Assembly (NCBI RefSeq): GCF_003967355.1
Contig: NZ_BIFH01000039.1
Coordinates: 1 to 64,000, forward strand
Length of the DNA: 64,000 nucleotides
Direction of reading: 5' to 3'
DNA from: Embleya hyalina
GTDB taxonomy: Bacteria; Actinomycetota; Actinomycetes; Streptomycetales; Streptomycetaceae
Under the pieces are notes generated by a model that was given only the letters and a program-made list of their open reading frames with translations, was not told where the DNA came from and did not search any database. The translations under genes were made by a program, and so were the position numbers. Shown in pieces: positions 60,787 through 64,000 of the stretch (positions within the stretch are counted from its first letter, which is position 1; each line of letters begins with the position of its first letter).

Positions 60787-60828
60787 GCGTTCTCTACGTG
60801 AATCTAGAGCTTATGCCTTAGAGAACGC
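60787..60828. promoter_or_regulatory. Operator/promoter region between MFS exporter and TetR
   Basis: A perfect 10-bp inverted repeat, GCGTTCTCTA (60787-60796) and TAGAGAACGC (60819-60828), with 22 bp between. A third half-site CTAGAG lies at 60804-60809. It overlaps the MFS promoter (-35 TTGCGT 60830-60825, -10 TAGATT 60806-60801, minus strand) and a possible TetR promoter (TTAGAG, 17 bp, TAGCAT at 60841-60846). Confidence 0.7.
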
Positions 60829-60863
60829 AAACGTTTTCTGTAGCATGGCAGCCGGAGGTGACA

Positions 60864-61499
60864 GTGAGCACAGGAGTACGCGCCGGTCAAGTCGAGACAG
60901 CCCTGCTGGTCACCGACTACCGACAGCGCCCCCGCAAGCGCGGCGTCACGCTGGAGCGGGCGATCACCGAGGCCGTGGTCGCCGAGCTGGGCGAACGCGG
61001 CTACGCCGGAGTCACCTTCGAGGGAGTCGCGGCCCGGGCCGGGACCGGCAAGTCGGCGCTGTACCGGCGCTGGCCGGACAAGGTGGGCATGGTCGCCGAC
61101 GCGCTCTCCGCCACGCTGCCGGACCCGGAATCCCTTTCCTTCCCGGGCGTGTTGCGCGGCGACCTGATCGTCTACCTGGAGGCCATCGCACGCAGCATGC
61201 TCGGCCCGCTGGGCCTGGGCACGCGCATGCTGTGCGGCGAACTGAGCCGGCACCACGAGTTCGCCGAGATGTGGGAGCAGCGGGTGGTCGCCCCGTGGAC
61301 GTCGCTGCTGACCGACGTGATCGCCGACGCCATCGCCCGCGGCGAGGCCCGCCAGGGCGCCCTGGCCCCGGAGTGCGTGCTGGCCGGACCCACGTTCCTG
61401 TGCCAGCGCTTCACCGTCTCGGGCATACCGATGACCAGCGCCGAGATCGAGTCCCTGGTGGACAACGCGCTGATCCCGATGCTGGCCTTCCGCGACTGA
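60864..61499 (+). CDS. TetR-family repressor of the MFS exporter
   Basis: A 211-residue regulator. The N-terminal 25 residues precede the helix-turn-helix VTFEGVAARAGTGKSALYRR. The C-terminal domain fits the TetR_C group of multidrug-efflux repressors. GGAGG at 60854-60858 favours the GTG at 60864 over the one at 60858. It is divergent from the exporter, with operator sequences in between, so it is its likely local repressor, relieved by an exported drug. A 10-bp hairpin follows. Confidence 0.9.
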   Translation: MSTGVRAGQVETALLVTDYRQRPRKRGVTLERAITEAVVAELGERGYAGVTFEGVAARAGTGKSALYRRWPDKVGMVADALSATLPDPESLSFPGVLRGDLIVYLEAIARSMLGPLGLGTRMLCGELSRHHEFAEMWEQRVVAPWTSLLTDVIADAIARGEARQGALAPECVLAGPTFLCQRFTVSGIPMTSAEIESLVDNALIPMLAFRD

Positions 61500-61502
61500 G
61501 GA

Positions 61503-61532
61503 CGGTCGTGTCCCCGGCCGGCGACACGACCG
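61503..61532 (+). terminator. Hairpin terminator after TetR gene
   Basis: CGGTCGTGTC and GACACGACCG form a perfect 10-bp stem around a 10-base loop that itself contains CCGG repeats, just after the TetR stop. Confidence 0.6.
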
Positions 61533-61608
61533 CCGGAAGGCGCCGACCGGATCGATGGTCGACGCCTTCCCTTGTCGCCGCGCCGCGGGCGCGGACCGCA
61601 CGCCCCGG

Positions 61609-62112
61609 CTACTTCGCCGGGTCGACCCCGAACGTGCGGGCCAGGTCGTCCAGGATCACGTCCGCGCCCTGGAGGGACACCGCGGTCATCCAGCTCTCGT
61701 CCTTGACCTCGTACACGTGCCCGGCCTGTACGGCCTTCAGGCGCTGCCACAGCGGGTTGGCCAGGAACTTGTTCTTGCGCTCCTCGCCGCCGGAGAAGGT
61801 GGTCATGAAGATGTGGTCGGCGTCGGCCTGCCCGATCTGCTCCTCGCTGAGTTCGATGTTGAACTTCTCGGGGTCGCGCTGGTTCTCGGGGCGGGCCAGG
61901 CCCATGTCGCTCAGGATGATGCCGCTGAACGTCTTGCCGAGGTAGATGCGCGTCGGGCCGTCCACGAAGCGCACGATGGACACCGTCGGCTTGTTTGCCT
62001 TCGCGTTGATCGCGTCGCCGACCCTGCGGGCCCGCGTCTCGTACGCGGTGAGCTTGGCGTTGGCCTTGTCGTCCTCGCCGAGCGCCCGGCCGACGAGCTT
62101 GACGTTGTCCTA
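61609..62112 (-). pseudogene. 3' fragment of a siderophore ABC substrate-binding protein
   Basis: The C-terminal half of a class III (FecB/FhuD-like) periplasmic iron-siderophore binding protein. Reading from the junction it begins DNVKLVGRALGEDDKANAKL and continues YETRARRVGDAINA and VSIVRFVDGPTRIYLGKTFSGI, ending in ARTFGVDPAK. The signal peptide, lipobox and N-terminal lobe are absent. An in-frame TAG occurs exactly at the junction (62112-62110). A GTG at 61983 could start a 124-residue peptide but would lack the binding lobe. Strictly, the gene is truncated at its 5' end. Confidence 0.85.
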
Positions 62113-62113
62113 G
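62110..62113. other. Deletion junction between divergent siderophore-uptake gene fragments
   Basis: CTAG sits at the point where the minus-strand binding-protein fragment and the plus-strand permease fragment meet, giving an in-frame TAG on both strands. Neither fragment retains its 5' portion or a promoter. No insertion sequence or target-site duplication is visible. Confidence 0.7.
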
Positions 62114-62506
62114 CTCCTGGCCCTCGGCCTGTGCGGGCGGCTCAACGCCCTCGCCCTGGGCGACGACCTCGCCTCGACCCTCGGCGTCAAGGTCGGCGCC
62201 ACCCGCGCGCTCGGCGCCCTCGCGGTCATCCTGCTCGCCGGCGCCGCGGTCGCCGCGGCCGGCCCGATCACCTTCGTCGGCCTGGTCGTTCCGCATGTGG
62301 TGCGGGCCTTCACCGGCCCGGACGCGCGCTGGCTCGTGCCCTGTTCCGGCCTCGCGGGCGCGACCCTCACCATCGGCGCCGACGTCATCGGGCGGGTGGT
62401 GGCGCGCCCCGGCGAACTCGAGGTGGGCGTGGTCACCGCGATCCTCGGCGCGCCGTTCCTGATCGCGCTGGTCAAGCGCGGCAAGCTCAAGGAGCACGCC
62501 CGATGA
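62114..62506 (+). pseudogene. 3' fragment of a FecCD-family siderophore permease
   Basis: The C-terminal part of a BtuC/FecCD permease: GRLNALALGDDLASTLG (the conserved ALGD segment), then AGAAVAAAGPITFVGLVVPH, the coupling region facing the ATPase, and VVTAILGAPFLIALVKRGKL at the end. About 200 N-terminal residues (roughly the first six helices) and the promoter are missing; the frame opens directly after the TAG at 62111. The stop overlaps the next permease ATG (ATGA), so the original operon structure downstream is intact. Confidence 0.85.
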
Positions 62507-63549
62507 GAGTCGAACTCGGCCCCGTCGGCCTGTCCGTACGCCCGCGCGTCGCGATCGTCACCACCACGCTGCTCGCGGTCATCGCGTGCACCCTGGTCGC
62601 GTCGGTGTCCATCGGCACCTACTCCATCCCGATCCGCGACGTCGTCGACTCGCTGCTCGGCGTCGGCTCCGGCGACGCCGACCTGATCGTGCGCGAGCTG
62701 CGGCTGCCCCGCGCCCTCACCGCACTGCTGGTCGGCCTCGCGTTCGGGCTGGCCGGGGCGATCTTCCAGGCCGTCACCCGCAATCCGCTGGCCGGACCGG
62801 ACCTGATCGGCATCTCCGCCGGCGCGAGCGCGGGCGCGGTCGGCACGATCCTGCTCGGCGGCGTCACCTCGGCGGGCGCCGCGTCCTTCGGCGCCGTGCC
62901 CTTCGGCGCGCTGGCCGGGGCGCTGCTGACCGCGGCCCTCATCTACGTGATGGCCTTTCGCGGCGGCACCATCACCGGCTACCGCTTCGTACTGGTGGGC
63001 CTGGCGATGCACGGCGTGCTGATGGCGCTGACCCGCTGGATGCTCGCGCGCGCCGACATCGACCAGGCGTCGCGGGCCATGGTGTGGCTCACCGGCAGCC
63101 TCAACGGGCGCGACTACGCGCACGTGCGCTGGGTGGGCCTGGCGCTGCTGGTCCTGGTTCCGCTCGTACTCGCGCTGGCCCGCCCCTACCAACTCCTCCA
63201 GTTCGACGACGACACCGCGCTCAGCCTCGGCATGCCGCTGCGGCGCGCCCGGATCGCGCTGCTCGTGGTGGCCACGTGCCTGGCGGCGGTGGCGGCGGCC
63301 TCGGCCGGACCGGTCGCCTTCGTCGCGCTCGGCGCGCCCCAGATCGCCCGCCGCCTGACCGGCACCGCCGGCATCCCGCTGATCGCGAGCGGACTGGTCG
63401 GCGCCGCGACCCTGCTCGCCGCGGACCTGGCCGCCAGACTCGCCTTCTCGCCGACCGAGTTGCCGGTGGGCATCGTCACCGGCGCGGTCGGCGCCCCGTA
63501 CCTGATGTGGCTGCTCGCCCGAACCAACCGGGCCGGAAAGGGAGGCTGA
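62503..63549 (+). CDS. FecCD-family siderophore ABC permease
   Basis: A 348-residue permease of the BtuC/FecCD type with about ten helices. SIGTYSIPIRDVVDSLLG lies at the extracellular side, LRLPRALTALLVGLAFGLAG at helix 2-3, VTRNPLAGPDLIGISAGASAG is the signature loop, and GPVAFVALGAPQIARRL is the coupling helix region. It starts with an ATG overlapping the previous stop. The operon's own promoter seems lost with the deletion upstream, so expression may depend on read-through or a new promoter. Confidence 0.93.
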   Translation: MRVELGPVGLSVRPRVAIVTTTLLAVIACTLVASVSIGTYSIPIRDVVDSLLGVGSGDADLIVRELRLPRALTALLVGLAFGLAGAIFQAVTRNPLAGPDLIGISAGASAGAVGTILLGGVTSAGAASFGAVPFGALAGALLTAALIYVMAFRGGTITGYRFVLVGLAMHGVLMALTRWMLARADIDQASRAMVWLTGSLNGRDYAHVRWVGLALLVLVPLVLALARPYQLLQFDDDTALSLGMPLRRARIALLVVATCLAAVAAASAGPVAFVALGAPQIARRLTGTAGIPLIASGLVGAATLLAADLAARLAFSPTELPVGIVTGAVGAPYLMWLLARTNRAGKGG

Positions 63550-63550
63550 C

Positions 63551-64000
63551 ATGACCGCCGGCGCACTCGACACCACGGGACTGTCCGGCCGCGGCCTGCG
63601 GCTGGGCTACGGCGACCGCGTCGTCGCCGACGACCTCGACCTGCGCATTCCCGCCGGCAAGGTCACCGCGCTCGTCGGCCCCAACGCGTGCGGCAAGTCC
63701 ACCGCGCTGCGCGCCCTGGCCCGCCTGCTCAAGCCGGCGGCCGGTGTCGTCCACCTGGACGGGAGCGACATCGCCGACCTGCCCGGCCGCGAACTCGCGC
63801 TGCGCCTGGCCCTGTTGCCGCAGACGCCGAGCGCGCCCGACGGGATCGCCGTGCGCGATCTCGTCGCCCGCGGCCGGACACCCCACCAGCGCTGGTGGCG
63901 GCAGTGGTCCTCGGCCGACGAAGCCGTGGTCGATCGTGCCCTCGCGGTCACCGGCGCCGCCGCCCTCGCCGATCGCTCCATCGACGAACTCTCCGGCGGC
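63551..64000 (+). CDS. Siderophore ABC transporter ATP-binding protein (runs off the window)
   Basis: The first 150 residues of a FecE/FepC-type ATPase. Walker A is GPNACGKST, where the usual second Gly is Ala-Cys. The Q-loop is LALLPQTPSAPDG and the Leu-Ser-Gly-Gly signature starts at the window edge (DELSGG). It begins 2 bp after the permease stop, with GGAGG inside the previous gene. It energises the downstream permease for ferric-siderophore import. The 3' end is beyond the window. Confidence 0.93.
   Translation, partial: MTAGALDTTGLSGRGLRLGYGDRVVADDLDLRIPAGKVTALVGPNACGKSTALRALARLLKPAAGVVHLDGSDIADLPGRELALRLALLPQTPSAPDGIAVRDLVARGRTPHQRWWRQWSSADEAVVDRALAVTGAAALADRSIDELSGG

Noticed and set aside
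61609-61983. Complete small gene starting at GTG 61983
   Set aside because: Homologous binding-protein sequence continues in frame upstream to 62112, so the GTG is internal to a truncated gene.
1-64000. Mobile element, prophage or rRNA/tRNA genes
   Set aside because: No transposase, integrase, phage structural gene, inverted terminal repeat, or cloverleaf-like tRNA sequence was recognised by eye; a tRNA search was not possible.

Overview
This is a very GC-rich chromosomal stretch from an actinomycete, almost certainly a member of the Streptomycetaceae. The markers are a chaplin, a proline-linked double TerD protein, SAV_915- and DUF3040-type proteins, actinobacterial DapD, GTG starts, GGAGG-type ribosome binding sites and many divergent TetR regulators. 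No rRNA, tRNA, CRISPR array, transposase, integrase or secondary-metabolite core synthase was recognised.

Layout. 0.2-2.0 kb: TetR repressor divergent from an azoreductase plus SMR exporter, with three near-identical operators. 2.1-7.4 kb: MacB/LolCDE-like ABC exporter and a NarL-type two-component system. 7.4-8.0 kb: G-rich degenerate repeats. 8.0-10.2 kb: double TerD protein and a PASTA protein. 10.2-23.3 kb: a nitrogen/amine catabolism island with a TetR regulator, pterin dehydratase, agmatine deiminase, an unusual urease (fused UreAB plus UreC, no accessory genes), a second TetR, two APC permeases, a YtcJ-like amidohydrolase, pyrophosphatase and enoyl-CoA hydratase. Two sets of shared operator-like sequences tie this island together. 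23.3-31.5 kb: DUF5996, FAD monooxygenase, quinone oxidoreductase (with a MerR-type promoter), DNA alkylation repair protein, peptidase E, a decayed imine reductase, LysA and a SAV_915 protein. 31.6-43.3 kb: aldose epimerase, a degenerate M56 peptidase, SRPBCC protein, AceE-like E1, lipoprotein, isopentenyl-diphosphate isomerase, chaplin, chorismate mutase, small membrane proteins, an FAD oxidoreductase and a DUF35 protein. 43.6-50.7 kb: LAL-type ATPase without a DNA-binding domain, DapD, acyl-CoA synthetase and a lipoprotein with a tandemly duplicated domain. 50.8-59.2 kb: a methylase-like protein and two Ser/Thr kinases flanking citrate synthase. 59.2-61.5 kb: MFS drug exporter divergent from its TetR. 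61.6-64 kb: a siderophore ABC uptake locus in which the 5' parts of the divergent binding-protein and first permease genes are missing at one junction.

The most informative observations are: (1) the paired operator in front of ureAB matches the site in front of the TetR gene 5 kb away; (2) an AT-rich 11-mer is shared by the APC/amidohydrolase and enoyl-CoA hydratase promoters; (3) the urease-like alpha subunit keeps every nickel ligand but has lost the flap cysteine; (4) the head-to-head deletion in the siderophore locus. All functional statements rest on reading motifs by eye; no database search was run.
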